Source: Halobacteriales archaeon QS_4_69_31
Lineage (GTDB): Archaea > Halobacteriota > Halobacteria > Halobacteriales > Haloarculaceae
Direction: 5' to 3'
Length of the DNA stretch: 64,000 nt
Assembly (NCBI GenBank): GCA_003021655.1
Contig: PXRP01000026.1
Span: forward strand, 1-64,000
The first letter of the stretch is position 1, and every line of letters starts with the position of its first letter. This document shows positions 53,369 to 62,549 of this stretch, piece by piece. A program made the position numbers and the translations under genes. The notes beneath the pieces are model-generated. The model was not told the DNA's origin and did not search any database. It saw nothing but the letters and a program-made list of their open reading frames with translations.

Positions 53369-53786
53369 CCGTTCGCCAGCGTGGACACGACTCTCGGTTC
53401 CCGGACCGGTCACGGCTCCGGGAGAACCCGCCGTCGCGAATTCTACCTGCCCGCGATTCTCAGGGACGCTACCAGAGACCGGGAGTGACGGCCCCGGTTT
53501 CGTCCGGAGTAGCCCGCGACAGCCATCGGAACGAGCCTGGGGTCCGGAGAGACGGACGGCTCGGTCTTGCACTGTCAGTACGCGAGAAGTGACGAGAGCC
53601 GTCGGCGGCCGCCGGGAGGAGCGTCCGCATGGCGGTCGCCGGGAGGAGCGTCCGCGCGCCGACGGCGCGCGGTTCACCGCGACCGAACGCAGTGAGGTCG
53701 CGGCCTTTTCTGGTCGAGCTTTTTTCGCCGAGCGGGTCTGCAGGCCGCGAAGCGGCCGCGGACTCCCGAGGCGAAAAAAGGTCGTT
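53369..53786. other. Intergenic region with direct repeats and hairpins
   Basis: No gene supported. Holds a 19-bp direct repeat (CGCCGGGAGGAGCGTCCGC at 53610-53628 and 53637-53655), triloop hairpins GCGCGCC-gac-GGCGCGC (53654-53670) and GGCCGC-gaa-GCGGCC (53743-53757), and the large inverted repeat listed next. Confidence 0.6.
53719..53780 (-). terminator. Probable thsA terminator: inverted repeat with T-runs on both arms
   Basis: CTTTTTTCGCC (53719-53729) and GGCGAAAAAAG (53770-53780) are perfect 11-bp arms. They sit 6 bp behind the thsA stop codon and enclose a smaller hairpin. Reading from thsA the first arm gives CTTTTTTCG, a T-run that archaeal RNA polymerase uses to terminate. The other arm gives a T-run on the plus strand. 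Confidence 0.6.
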
Positions 53787-55475
53787 TTACATCATGCCGC
53801 CCATGCCGCCGCCGCCCATGCCGCCCATGCCGCCGCCGGGCGCGCCGCCCGGACCGCCGGGGCCGCCGGCACCCTCGTCGTCGTCGTCGGTGCCGCCGCC
53901 CTTGAGGTCACCGGCAGCGATGACGTCGTCGATGCGGAGGATCATGACCGACGCCTCCGTGGCGGATTCGACGGCCTGGGTCTTGACCCGGAGCGGTTCG
54001 ACGACGCCGTCCTCGATCATATCGGAGACCTCGCCGCTGTAGGCGTCGAGGCCGACGTTCGTGTCGCCGCCGTCGTGTTTGGCGCGCAGGTCGACCAGCG
54101 AGTCGATGGGGTCCAGCCCCGCGTTCTCGGCCAGCGTGCGCGGGACGACGTCGATGGCGTCAGCGAACGCCTCGACGGCGAGCTGTTCGCGGCCGCCGAC
54201 CGAGTCGGCGAAGTCACGGAGTTCCAGCGCGAGCTGGGTCTCGGGCGCGCCGCCGCCGGGCAGGACCTGCCCGTCCTCGAGCGTGACCGAGACGACGCCC
54301 AGCGCGTCCTCGACGGCGCGCTCGACCTCGTCGGCGACGTGCTCGGTGCCGCCCCGGAGGACGAGCGTGACGGCCTTGGCGTCCTCGACGTCCTCGACGA
54401 AGATGCGCTGGTCGCCGGCGATGTCCTTCTGGGCGACCGAGCCCGCAAAGCCCAGGTCCTCGGCGGTGATGTCGTCGATGTTGGAGACGATGCGCGCACC
54501 CGTCGCACGGGAGAGAGCCTTCATGTCGGACTTCTTGGCGCGGCGCACCGCGAGGATACCCTCCTGAGCGAGGTAGTGCTGGGCCATGTCGTCAATACCC
54601 TTCTGGCAGATGACGACGTCGGCCCCGGCGTCGACCAGCGAGTCGACGTACTCCTCGAGCTGCTGTTCCTCCTGGTCGAGGAACTGCTGGAGCTGGTCGG
54701 GGTCCGAGACGTTGACCTCGGTGTCGAGCTCGGTCTCGGGGACCTCGATGGCCGTGTCCAGCAGCGCCGCGTCGGCGTCCTCGACGACGAAGGGCATGTT
54801 CTCGTGGACGCGCTCCTTGTCGATGATGACGCCCTCGACGAGTTCGGAGCTGTCGATGGAGCCGCCGACGACGGTCTCGAGCTGGACGTTGTCGGTGTCG
54901 ACGCCCTCCTCGTCGGCGACGGCCTGGACGGCGCTGACGACCAGCGAGGCGAGCGTGTCCTTGGCGTTCTCGGCGCCCTTGCCCGTCATCGCCGTCGCGG
55001 CGATGGACTCGAGGATGTCGGTGTCGTCGGCGTCGACCTCGACGGCGAGGTCCTCGAGGACCTCCTTTGCCCGCTCGGCGGCCTGGCGGTACCCCTGCGC
55101 GAGGATGGTCGCGTGGATGTCCTGGTCGAGGAGGTCCTCGGCCTTGCCCAGCAGTTCGCCCGAGATGACGACCGCCGTGGTCGTTCCGTCGCCGACCTCG
55201 TCCTCCTGGGTCTGGGCGACCTCGACGATCATGTTCGCGGCCGGGTGCTCGATGTCCATCTCCTCGAGAATGGTGACGCCGTCGTTCGTGACGACGACGC
55301 CGCCCGAGTCGTCGACGAGCATTTTGTCCATCCCCTTCGGACCGAGTGTGGTCCGTACCGACTCCGCGACGGCCTTCCCGGCCGTGATGTTCATCGACTG
55401 TGCGTCTTTCCCCGAGGTCCGCTGACTGTCCTCGGAGAGCACGATGAGGGGCTGATTACCCATCTGCTGAGCCAT
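53787..55475 (-). CDS. thsA: Thermosome (group II chaperonin) subunit, alpha-like
   Basis: 562 residues from ATG at 55475 ([20 protein letters not shown]). Same motifs as the first subunit: [47 protein letters not shown] and a C-terminal Gly/Met tail ([16 protein letters not shown]). The N-terminal [16 protein letters not shown] is the ThsA type of haloarchaea. It likely forms a mixed ring with ThsB. TATA TTTTATATAG lies close upstream (55501-55510). Confidence 0.95.
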   Translation of the reverse strand: MAQQMGNQPLIVLSEDSQRTSGKDAQSMNITAGKAVAESVRTTLGPKGMDKMLVDDSGGVVVTNDGVTILEEMDIEHPAANMIVEVAQTQEDEVGDGTTTAVVISGELLGKAEDLLDQDIHATILAQGYRQAAERAKEVLEDLAVEVDADDTDILESIAATAMTGKGAENAKDTLASLVVSAVQAVADEEGVDTDNVQLETVVGGSIDSSELVEGVIIDKERVHENMPFVVEDADAALLDTAIEVPETELDTEVNVSDPDQLQQFLDQEEQQLEEYVDSLVDAGADVVICQKGIDDMAQHYLAQEGILAVRRAKKSDMKALSRATGARIVSNIDDITAEDLGFAGSVAQKDIAGDQRIFVEDVEDAKAVTLVLRGGTEHVADEVERAVEDALGVVSVTLEDGQVLPGGGAPETQLALELRDFADSVGGREQLAVEAFADAIDVVPRTLAENAGLDPIDSLVDLRAKHDGGDTNVGLDAYSGEVSDMIEDGVVEPLRVKTQAVESATEASVMILRIDDVIAAGDLKGGGTDDDDEGAGGPGGPGGAPGGGMGGMGGGGMGGMM

Positions 55476-55500
55476 AGTCAAGCGATGATTGATTGTGATT

Positions 55501-55533
55501 CTATATAAAAGTACCGTTGCACGTTCGGATTCG
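55501..55533 (-). promoter_or_regulatory. thsA promoter with upstream CGAA elements
   Basis: Minus-strand TTTTATATAG (plus 55501-55510) is about 26-35 bp from the start codon. CGAA occurs on the minus strand at about 55524-55527 and 55530-55533. Similar to the thsB promoter. Confidence 0.6.
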
Positions 55534-55580
55534 TCGCTTCAGGGCGTGTCTGTCCGTATGTGACGCCGTACCAAGAACGG

Positions 55581-55590
55581 GTTTATATAG
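55581..55590 (+). promoter_or_regulatory. TATA box of the tspO gene
   Basis: GTTTATATAG is a strong plus-strand TATA about 70 bp before the tspO ATG. Its TTTATATAGAAT matches, in reverse orientation, the sequence of the thsA TATA region. Confidence 0.5.
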
Positions 55591-55656
55591 AATTTCGTCG
55601 CGTCAGGCGGGTCGGCCGGCCGCGGCATTCAGGGGGTCGCGGGTCGAACGGGGGGT

Positions 55657-56157
55657 ATGGCGACGAGACAGTCCGGGGCCGGCCTCACGCGGCGGCGCGT
55701 CGCGACCGGGGTCGCGGGCGTCGTCCTGGTCAACGTCATCGGCACGGCGCCGGCGATACTCTCCGGGCCGGATTCGGCGTGGTTCCGCTCGCTGACGAAA
55801 CCCGCGCTCTATCCGCCGCCGTGGGCGTTCGGCGTCGCGTGGACGGTGCTGTTCACGCTGCTGGGCGTGGCCGTCGCGCTCGTCTGGCTGGCGGGGCCCG
55901 ACAGGCGACCCGTCCGGGTCGCGCTCGCCGCCTTCGCCGGCCAGATGGTCCTGAACGTCGCCTGGACGCCGGCCTTTTTCGCGGCCCAGCACCTCCTGGC
56001 GGGGCTGGTCGTCATCGTGGCGCTGTGGCCGGCGGTGGTCGTGACCGTCGTCGCGTTCGACCGGGTCGACCGCCGCGCCGCGGCGTTGCTGGTCCCGTAT
56101 CTCGCCTGGGTGACCTTCGCCGCGGTACTGAACTACCAGTTCTGGCAGCTCAACTGA
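55657..56157 (+). CDS. tspO: TspO/MBR family protein
   Basis: 166 residues (MATRQSGAGLTRRRVATGVA). Five hydrophobic helices and the family motifs TKPALYPPPWAFGVAWTVLF, GQMVLNVAWTPAFFAAQH and FAAVLNYQFWQLN. TspO proteins bind porphyrins/tetrapyrroles in the membrane and modulate light- or oxygen-related responses in bacteria. The haloarchaeal role is unknown. Start ATG at 55657. Confidence 0.92.
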   Translation: MATRQSGAGLTRRRVATGVAGVVLVNVIGTAPAILSGPDSAWFRSLTKPALYPPPWAFGVAWTVLFTLLGVAVALVWLAGPDRRPVRVALAAFAGQMVLNVAWTPAFFAAQHLLAGLVVIVALWPAVVVTVVAFDRVDRRAAALLVPYLAWVTFAAVLNYQFWQLN

Positions 56158-56239
56158 CCGCCACTGGCGCGACGGCCCACCCTACGCCCCGAGGTGGCCA
56201 CGGGCGACTCGGTGCCGCTACGGGCCGGGACGGCCTACC

Positions 56240-57124
56240 CTACGCGCCGAGGTGGTCGACGAGCGACTCGGTGACCGCCGCGGGACGTTCGTCCTTGACC
56301 CAGTGGGAGGCGGCGGGGAACCGTTCGAGACGGCCCTGCTCGCAGTATTTGAGGCTCTCGTCGGCCATCTCCGGGAGGAGCGCGTCGTCCTGGTCGCCCC
56401 ACAGGACGAGCGTCGGCGCCCCGACGTCGGTCCGTGGCGGGTCGTCGCGTCGGCGGGCGAGCGCGCGGTACCAGTTCACCGCGCCGCGGACCGCCCCCTC
56501 GTGCTGGAAGGCCCGCCGGTAGCGGGCGATGTCCTCGTCGGTGAACGCGTCGGGGTGTGAACTCTGTTCGAGCACGTCGGCGACGCCCGCGGCCCCGTTT
56601 CGCCCCAGCGCCCACTCGGGCAGGCGCGGGAGCTGGAAGAAGAGTATGTACCAGCTCCGGACCATCTGGCGGGGGTTCGACCGGAGCGTCCGGCGCATGA
56701 CCGTCGGGTGCGGGACGTTGATGATCCCCAGCCTGTCGAGGCGGTCGGGGTGGCGCAACGCCAGGTCCCAGGCGACCGCCGCGCCCCAGTCGTGGCCGAC
56801 GACGTGGGCCCGCTCGCGGCCCTCGGCTTCGACCAGCGCCGCGACGTCGCCCGACAGCGTCGACAGCCGGTAGGCGTCCAGCCCGTCGGGTTTTTCGCTG
56901 AGATTGTAGCCCCGCTGGTCGGGGACGACGACGCGGTAGCCCGCCTCGGCCAGCGCCGGGATCTGGTGGCGCCAGCCGTACCAGAAGTCCGGAAAGCCGT
57001 GCAGGAGCACCACCAGCGGGTCCGACGGGTCGCCGGCCGCCACGACGTGTAACTCGATGTCGGTGACGCGATACGTGGATTCGACCCCCGGCAGGTCCAG
57101 CAGGGTCGCGTCCGTCGCCGTCAC
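56240..57124 (-). CDS. Alpha/beta hydrolase, epoxide-hydrolase-like
   Basis: 294 residues from GTG at 57124 (VTATDATLLDLPGVESTYRV). The HGFPDFWYGWRHQIPALAEA loop and GHDWGAAVAWDLALRHPD with nucleophile Asp define the epoxide hydrolase/haloalkane dehalogenase group. The acid/base are in LWGDQDDALLPE and ASHWVKDERP. Hydrolysis of epoxides or haloalkanes is plausible. The start overlaps the stop of the upstream ATPase gene as GTGA, so they are translationally coupled. Confidence 0.87.
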   Translation of the reverse strand: MTATDATLLDLPGVESTYRVTDIELHVVAAGDPSDPLVVLLHGFPDFWYGWRHQIPALAEAGYRVVVPDQRGYNLSEKPDGLDAYRLSTLSGDVAALVEAEGRERAHVVGHDWGAAVAWDLALRHPDRLDRLGIINVPHPTVMRRTLRSNPRQMVRSWYILFFQLPRLPEWALGRNGAAGVADVLEQSSHPDAFTDEDIARYRRAFQHEGAVRGAVNWYRALARRRDDPPRTDVGAPTLVLWGDQDDALLPEMADESLKYCEQGRLERFPAASHWVKDERPAAVTESLVDHLGA

Positions 57125-58170
57125 CGTCCCATCCCGAACCGGCGGTGGCGGAGTTCGGGCGTGACCTGGATGCGGTCTATCTCCTGGCCGGTGCGGTACC
57201 AGACGAACGCCGCGCGGGTAAAGAGTTCGCGACACTCGATGCGGACCTCCCGCGGGACCCCGTCGGTCCGGTCGCGGATGTCCCGGATGGCGGCCGCAGT
57301 GAACAGGTCCGGCGACTCGCCCTCGTAGGGCTCCCCCCGGAAGTACGCCAGCGACCGGGCGACGTACTCGGCGACGTCCGCCGGCGAGAACGGGTCGATC
57401 CCCTCGTAGTAGCGCAGGCGCGAGTCCAACGTTCCGCGGAGGGTCGCGACCCGCTCTTTCCCCTCGGACGTGCCCATCAGGAACAGACGCACCCCCATGT
57501 CGCCGGCGACCTGGAGCGTCGAGAGGATGTCGGCCGGGAGCACCTCTATCTCGTCGACGACCAGCAGCAGCGTCGTCCCGTCGGCCCGCAGGTCCGCGAC
57601 GACCTCGCGGGCGGCCTCCTTGGCGTCCTCGGTTGCCCACGGGATGCCGTCGCGGGTCTGCCAGTAGTCGCGTTCGTCGGGTTCGTAGCCGGCCCGTTCG
57701 GCCCGCTGCAGGAGCGTCGCGTACACCTTCCGTGGCGTGGTCTCGCGCGGGTTGTCCAGGACCGCCACCACGAAGTCGTCGTGTTCCCCCAGGTCGCGGC
57801 GGACGATCTCGCGCACGGCCGTCTTGCCGGTACCGTAGCGGCTGACCAGCCCGATGTGCTGCTCCTGGAGGAGCCAGCCGGTCACCTGGTTGAGCATCTC
57901 CGTGTCGTGGCGGACGTACAGCGGCTCTGGCATCCGGTCGGTGCCCGCCTCCTCGGTGAACGGCAGGTCCGCGACCGTCTCGGGGTCGCCCCCCAGCGCG
58001 CGCCCGAACGCGAGCATCCGGTTTTCGACCTCCGCGAGCTGGTCGAGCAACACGCCCCCCTCGCGGTCGTCGCCGTCGTCCAGCGACCGGATCCGCTCGA
58101 CGACGTCGCCGACCGTCTCGGCCTCCCCCGCGCGGCCGTCCGGCGTCGGTCGGTCGGGGTCGTTCGACAT
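57121..58170 (-). CDS. AAA-family ATPase
   Basis: 349 residues from ATG at 58170 (MSNDPDRPTPDGRAGEAETV). Walker A SRYGTGKTAV (about 118-127), Walker B LLLVVDEIEVLP (about 218) and a sensor-like LFLMGTSEGKERV. N-terminal acidic part. The layout resembles ExeA/TniB and Orc1-type single AAA modules without a recognisable winged helix. The partner is unknown. First gene of a two-gene operon with the hydrolase. The link between the two is not understood. Confidence 0.82.
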   Translation of the reverse strand: MSNDPDRPTPDGRAGEAETVGDVVERIRSLDDGDDREGGVLLDQLAEVENRMLAFGRALGGDPETVADLPFTEEAGTDRMPEPLYVRHDTEMLNQVTGWLLQEQHIGLVSRYGTGKTAVREIVRRDLGEHDDFVVAVLDNPRETTPRKVYATLLQRAERAGYEPDERDYWQTRDGIPWATEDAKEAAREVVADLRADGTTLLLVVDEIEVLPADILSTLQVAGDMGVRLFLMGTSEGKERVATLRGTLDSRLRYYEGIDPFSPADVAEYVARSLAYFRGEPYEGESPDLFTAAAIRDIRDRTDGVPREVRIECRELFTRAAFVWYRTGQEIDRIQVTPELRHRRFGMGR

Positions 58171-58287
58171 CGTATCTGAGTGACGTTGCCCGTCCAGACC
58201 CATATCCTTTCGGTCCGGGCGCCCGGACGCTCGCCCCGCTTGCCGTGCTCGCGGGCAGTGACCCGGCTCACTCCCTTCGCCGGACGC

Positions 58288-59379
58288 TCACCCGCGCACC
58301 TCCAGCCCGCGGACAGAAACCGTTCCGTCGTCGCCGCCGCCGTCGACGACCTCCCCGATGACCCGGCCGTCGTCGGTCGCCTCGACCACTGCATCCGCGT
58401 CGCTCTCGGGCACTGCCGCCACGAACCCCGTCCCCATGTTGAACGTGCGGTGCATCTCCTCGTCGGCGACCGCCCCTTCGCGCTGGACGAACGCGAAGAC
58501 GGGCCGGGCGTCGAAGGGGTCGGTGACCTCGTAGCGGTGGGGACCCATCCGGGTGAGGTTCGTCCACCCGCCGCCGGTGACGTGGGCGGCCGCGCGGGCG
58601 CCGTGCTCTCGGAGCGGCGCCAGCAGGTCGGCGTAGATGCGGGTCGGCTCCAGCAACTCCTCGGCGATAGTCCGGTCGGTGTCGGGCGGGAACGGGTCGG
58701 TGTACTCGTGCTCGCGGGTGACGGCCTCGCGGGCGAGCGTCAGCCCGTTGGAGTGGATCCCCGAGGAGGGCCAGCCGACGATAGCGTCGCCGGGTTCGGC
58801 CGCGCCCGGGAACACGGCGTCTTTCGGTGCCAGGCCGGCGCAGGTCCCCGCGATGTCCAGCCCCCTGATTACGTCGGGCATCACGGCCGTCTCGCCGCCG
58901 ACGAGGGCGACGCCGGCCCGCCTGGCCCCCTCGCGCAGCCCCTTGCCGATCTCGGCGGCCGTCTCGTCGTCGGGCCGTTCGACGGCCAGATAGTCGACAA
59001 ACGCCACGGGCTCGACGCCCGCCGCGACGAGGTCGTTGGCGTTCATCGCCACGCAGTCGATGCCGACCGTCGAGTAGTCGTCGACGGCCTCGGCGACGAG
59101 CAGTTTCGTGCCGACGCCGTCGGCCGCCAGCGCGAGGTAGCGGTCGCCGATGTCGAGCAGGCCGGCGTAGTCGCCCTCGAACTCGCCGGCCGCGCCGACC
59201 AGCGCCGCCGTCGCGGCCTCCTGGCCGGCGATGTCGACGCCCGCTTCCGCGTAGGTCAGTCCCGCCGCGTCGTCTCCCCCGTCCGGTGTGTCGGGGTCGC
59301 CGGTCGCGTCGCCGTCGCCGCCGGTCGCGTCGCCGGAGTCGTCGGCCGCGTCGCCGGGGTCGTCGGTCCCGTCGCTCAT
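58288..59379 (-). CDS. purM: Phosphoribosylformylglycinamidine cyclo-ligase
   Basis: 363 residues from ATG at 59379. Family segments: DGVGTKLLVAEAVDDYSTVG, AMNANDLVAAGVEPVAFVDY and VALVGGETAVMPDV, plus VTGGGWTNLTRMGP. The ATP-dependent step forms AIR in purine synthesis. The first about 40 residues are an acidic repeat (units of GDA with D/G) inserted before the conserved LTYAEAGVDIAGQE. This is unlike usual PurM and is probably a halophilic tail. Confidence 0.94.
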   Translation of the reverse strand: MSDGTDDPGDAADDSGDATGGDGDATGDPDTPDGGDDAAGLTYAEAGVDIAGQEAATAALVGAAGEFEGDYAGLLDIGDRYLALAADGVGTKLLVAEAVDDYSTVGIDCVAMNANDLVAAGVEPVAFVDYLAVERPDDETAAEIGKGLREGARRAGVALVGGETAVMPDVIRGLDIAGTCAGLAPKDAVFPGAAEPGDAIVGWPSSGIHSNGLTLAREAVTREHEYTDPFPPDTDRTIAEELLEPTRIYADLLAPLREHGARAAAHVTGGGWTNLTRMGPHRYEVTDPFDARPVFAFVQREGAVADEEMHRTFNMGTGFVAAVPESDADAVVEATDDGRVIGEVVDGGGDDGTVSVRGLEVRG

Positions 59380-59437
59380 GTCCGAGACGCCGCGAGGCGC
59401 GAGCAAAAGCCCACCGCTTCGACCGGGCGGCGCGGGG

Positions 59438-60721
59438 TCAGAAGAACGTCCGCAGGTAGACCGTCTCGGGCGGGAACAGCGCCGCGAGCGAATCGGCGAC
59501 GGACTGGTCGGTCACGGACAGGTCCGCCAGCCGGCGCGCGTCCGCCACGCTGTGAGTGCCGACGACCAGTTGCGAGAGCGTCCCGATATCGAGGGTCGCA
59601 TCGGCCGCGGCCGCCGACTCGTCGACGCGGTCGCACTCGCCCGCCCCGTCGGCGACCGACAGCCGGAACGTGTCGTCGTTCCACTGCGCCGTCCCGTCGG
59701 TGACCGACAGCGTCAGGTCGGCACTCGCGCCCGCTGGATAGGGCACCGCCGCGAGCGCGTCGGCCACGTCGACGACGCGGACCATGGGCCCGGCGTGGAC
59801 CTCGCAGTCGACCTCGCGGGGCTGGTCGGTCAGCGATAGCAGGTCGGGGTTCTCGTGGTAGCAGACGACCTCGGTCACGTGGGAGTCGTGGTCGGCGAGG
59901 TGTGCGAGCAGGCTCAGGCGCGCCCGGTGGTCGGCGAACGCGAGGTCCAGCACGTCTATGCGCCGGTCGCCCGGTCCGTCGCCGGTGCGTTCGAACGTGT
60001 AGACGACGTACCCGCGGACGCGCCCGTCGCGCTCGCAGGCGTAGACGAACGGCCGGTCGTCGTCGCCGACGCGGAAGACCTTCCGGCGCCACCACGCTTC
60101 GTCGCGCCGGAGCGTGAGTGCCCGGTCGGCGGCGTGGGCCTCGTGGGCGTCCCGGAGCGTCGCCCACTCGTCGTCGGTCACCCGCCGGCGGTCGTCGGTC
60201 CCCTCGTCGCGCGCGAACGCCAGCGCCCCGGGCGGGCAGGTGTACTCGACGACCGTGTTGGCGGTCGCCCAGCCGAACTGGCGGTAGTAACCGTGGTCGA
60301 ACGGCCAGAGCGCGCTCAGCGGGGACGCGCCGCGCCACCGGTCGAGGCTCTCGACGACGGCGTGGCGGACGTACCCCTGCCGGCGGTGCTCGGGCGGGGT
60401 CGCGACGGCGGCTAGCCCCGCCAGCGGGACCCACTCGCCGCGCAGCCGCGCGGTGAAGTCGTAGTGTTTGCAGACGCTACACAGCTCTTCCCCGACGAAG
60501 ACGCCGTAGCGCTCGCCCGGTTCGTCGCCGGCCTCGCCCGCGTCGTCTCCCGCCCCGGCCCCCTCGTCGCCGGTGTCGGCTCCCGACTCCGCTGTGTCGG
60601 TCCCGGCGTCGTCCGGACCGGCGGCGGCAGGCCCGTTCTCCGGTTCGAACGCGTAGCTGACGGCCCGCCGGTACTCGTCCGTGCGCTCGGCCGGGAGCCG
60701 GCGAAAGACCGGGTCTACCAT
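59438..60721 (-). CDS. GNAT acetyltransferase with C-terminal sterol-carrier-like domain (Eis type)
   Basis: 427 residues (MVDPVFRRLPAERTDEYRRA). The N-terminal acetyltransferase shows VPLAGLAAVATPPEHRRQGY VRHAVVES (acetyl-CoA binding R/Q-x2-G-x-G/A type). An acidic insertion lies at about 30-68. A second GNAT half is followed by a C-terminal SCP2-like domain (TLSVTDGTAQWNDDTFRLSV). This layout is that of Eis proteins, which acetylate amines. The substrate here is unknown. Confidence 0.85.
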   Translation of the reverse strand: MVDPVFRRLPAERTDEYRRAVSYAFEPENGPAAAGPDDAGTDTAESGADTGDEGAGAGDDAGEAGDEPGERYGVFVGEELCSVCKHYDFTARLRGEWVPLAGLAAVATPPEHRRQGYVRHAVVESLDRWRGASPLSALWPFDHGYYRQFGWATANTVVEYTCPPGALAFARDEGTDDRRRVTDDEWATLRDAHEAHAADRALTLRRDEAWWRRKVFRVGDDDRPFVYACERDGRVRGYVVYTFERTGDGPGDRRIDVLDLAFADHRARLSLLAHLADHDSHVTEVVCYHENPDLLSLTDQPREVDCEVHAGPMVRVVDVADALAAVPYPAGASADLTLSVTDGTAQWNDDTFRLSVADGAGECDRVDESAAAADATLDIGTLSQLVVGTHSVADARRLADLSVTDQSVADSLAALFPPETVYLRTFF

Positions 60722-60834
60722 ACCGCCCGTGGGGCCGGCCCCGAAAAATGCCTTTGGCCGGGAGCCGACTCACGGCCACCACGCCGGGGCCGACAACCGA
60801 AACGGAATTGAGTGTCGGAAGCGACCCCCCGGAC

Positions 60835-61686
60835 ATGATCGTCACCGGCTCCGGTTCACAGACGTTCGCCGCCGCGCTGGCCGACGCGACGGGACGGGAC
60901 CTGGCCGCGGTCGCGTACGACCGCTTTCCCGACGGGGAGTTGCAGGCCTCGGTGTCCGGGTTCGACGCCGACCACGCGGTCGTCGTGGCGTCGACGGTAT
61001 CGAGCGACGCCCACGTCGAACTCCTCCAGCTCCAGGACGCCGTCCGGGAGGCCGGCGCGAGCGAGGTCACTACCGTCCTCCCGTACATGGGCTACGCCCG
61101 CCAGGACGAGGCGTTCTCGGCGGGCGAACCGGTCTCGGCCCGCGCCGTCGCCCGGGCGATATCGACCGGGACCGACCGCGTCCTGACCGTCAACCCGCAC
61201 GAGGCGGCCGTCTGTGACTTCTTCGACGTGCCCGCGACCGGGGTCGACGCCGCCGGCCGACTGGCCGACCCGCTGCCCGCCGACCTCAGGGACCCGCTCT
61301 TTCTCTCGCCCGACGAGGGCGCGACCGACCTGGCGACGAGCGTCCGCGACGCCTACGGGGCCGGCGCGACCGACTACTTCGTCAAACACCGCGACTACGA
61401 CACCGGCGGGGTCGCTGTCGAACCGAACGACACCGCCGTCGCCGGCCGCGACGTCGTCCTCGTCGACGACATCGTCGCCACCGGGTCGACGATGAGCGAG
61501 GCCATCGCCGTCCTCCACGACCGCGGCGTCGACCGCGTGTTCGTCACCTGTGTCCACCCGCTGCTGGCCGCGAACGCGCGAACGAGACTCCACCGCGCCG
61601 GCGTCGCCGCCCTCTACGGGACCGACACCATCGAAGGCCCGGTCAGCCGCGTCAGCGCTGCCCCACCCGTCGCTGGCCACCTCTGA
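60835..61686 (+). CDS. prs: Ribose-phosphate pyrophosphokinase
   Basis: 283 residues from ATG at 60835 (MIVTGSGSQTFAAALADATG). Contains YARQDEAFSAGEPVSARAVA (ATP/catalytic loop), TDYFVKHRDYDTG (Lys) and the PRPP loop VVLVDDIVATGSTMSEAIAV. It makes PRPP from ribose-5-phosphate and ATP for nucleotide, histidine and tryptophan synthesis. Short archaeal class. Confidence 0.95.
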   Translation: MIVTGSGSQTFAAALADATGRDLAAVAYDRFPDGELQASVSGFDADHAVVVASTVSSDAHVELLQLQDAVREAGASEVTTVLPYMGYARQDEAFSAGEPVSARAVARAISTGTDRVLTVNPHEAAVCDFFDVPATGVDAAGRLADPLPADLRDPLFLSPDEGATDLATSVRDAYGAGATDYFVKHRDYDTGGVAVEPNDTAVAGRDVVLVDDIVATGSTMSEAIAVLHDRGVDRVFVTCVHPLLAANARTRLHRAGVAALYGTDTIEGPVSRVSAAPPVAGHL

Positions 61687-61842
61687 ACCCGACCGCGGCA
61701 TCCGCCGAGTACCCCCGACCCCGACCGCGCCACCTGCCGTTGACCACCTCCACTCGGACCACCACGGATCGTCTGTTCACGTCTCCTGTCGAATCACAAC
61801 TTATTTATCGTCTTCACGCGGGAGATAGGTTGGCACACTGCC

Positions 61843-62028
61843 ATGACAGGTCAGACCACGGGGGACTCGAGGGTGGGACCCAGCCAGCCAGTGGGGTCGC
61901 TCGACGACGACTCAGTCAAGCGCATCGACGTCCACCTCGAACGATCCCTGCATGCCACGGACCCGGAGGAGAAGGACTTCCATATCCGTCACGCTCGCCA
62001 ACTGCTCGAAGCCTGCAGACAGTCCTGA
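61843..62028 (+). CDS. Small conserved-type hypothetical protein
   Basis: 61 residues (MTGQTTGDSRVGPSQPVGSL). The C-terminal helix (VKRIDVHLERSLHATDPEEK DFHIRHARQLLEACRQ) looks structured. TATA ACTTATTTATC lies about 40 bp upstream. Function unknown. Confidence 0.65.
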   Translation: MTGQTTGDSRVGPSQPVGSLDDDSVKRIDVHLERSLHATDPEEKDFHIRHARQLLEACRQS

Positions 62029-62204
62029 CCGGTCCCGGGGTGGGACTGGAATCCGTTTTGCCGTCGACAGACGCCGAGTAGTCGCTGCCGTCGGCAACCG
62101 CGAGAGCGGGTCGCCCGGGCGGCGAACTCGCCCCCGTGTCTGTCGAGCGGGGGGCCGTCCAGACACCCGGCGGGGCCTGGTCGGCGGCCGACTCCCGGAC
62201 GCGG

Positions 62205-62390
62205 TCAGACCTCGTAGGTCTCGACGGTGACTGTCGCCGTTTCGGTCTCGCCGGGGGCGAGCGTCTCGTAGGTCCCGCGGTCGATGTCCGCGCCTTTCCC
62301 CGCGAGGACCTCCACGTGGGGCGTGTCGTTTTCCAGAAAGACCACGTCGAGTCCTTTGCGCGTGTATTCGTCCGTGACCGAACAACTCAT
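62205..62390 (-). CDS. Small hypothetical protein
   Basis: 61 residues (MSCSVTDEYTRKGLDVVFLE), followed by a beta-strand-rich end (ETLAPGETETATVTVETYEV). No family recognised. The gap 62391-62549 to ilvD holds nothing I recognise. Confidence 0.5.
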   Translation of the reverse strand: MSCSVTDEYTRKGLDVVFLENDTPHVEVLAGKGADIDRGTYETLAPGETETATVTVETYEV

Positions 62391-62549
62391 AGCCTACGAC
62401 ACTCGTGGTCCATCTCACATCCGACCGCCGTTCGCGTACGCCGCCGTGCCGTCCTGAAAAGCTGGACCGAAACCGACGCGCCGCGAGCGGCGCGGCCCCG
62501 ATTCCCAGTGGCGCCGGGGCTCGTGACGGCGCCGTTGGCGGCGTGACCG

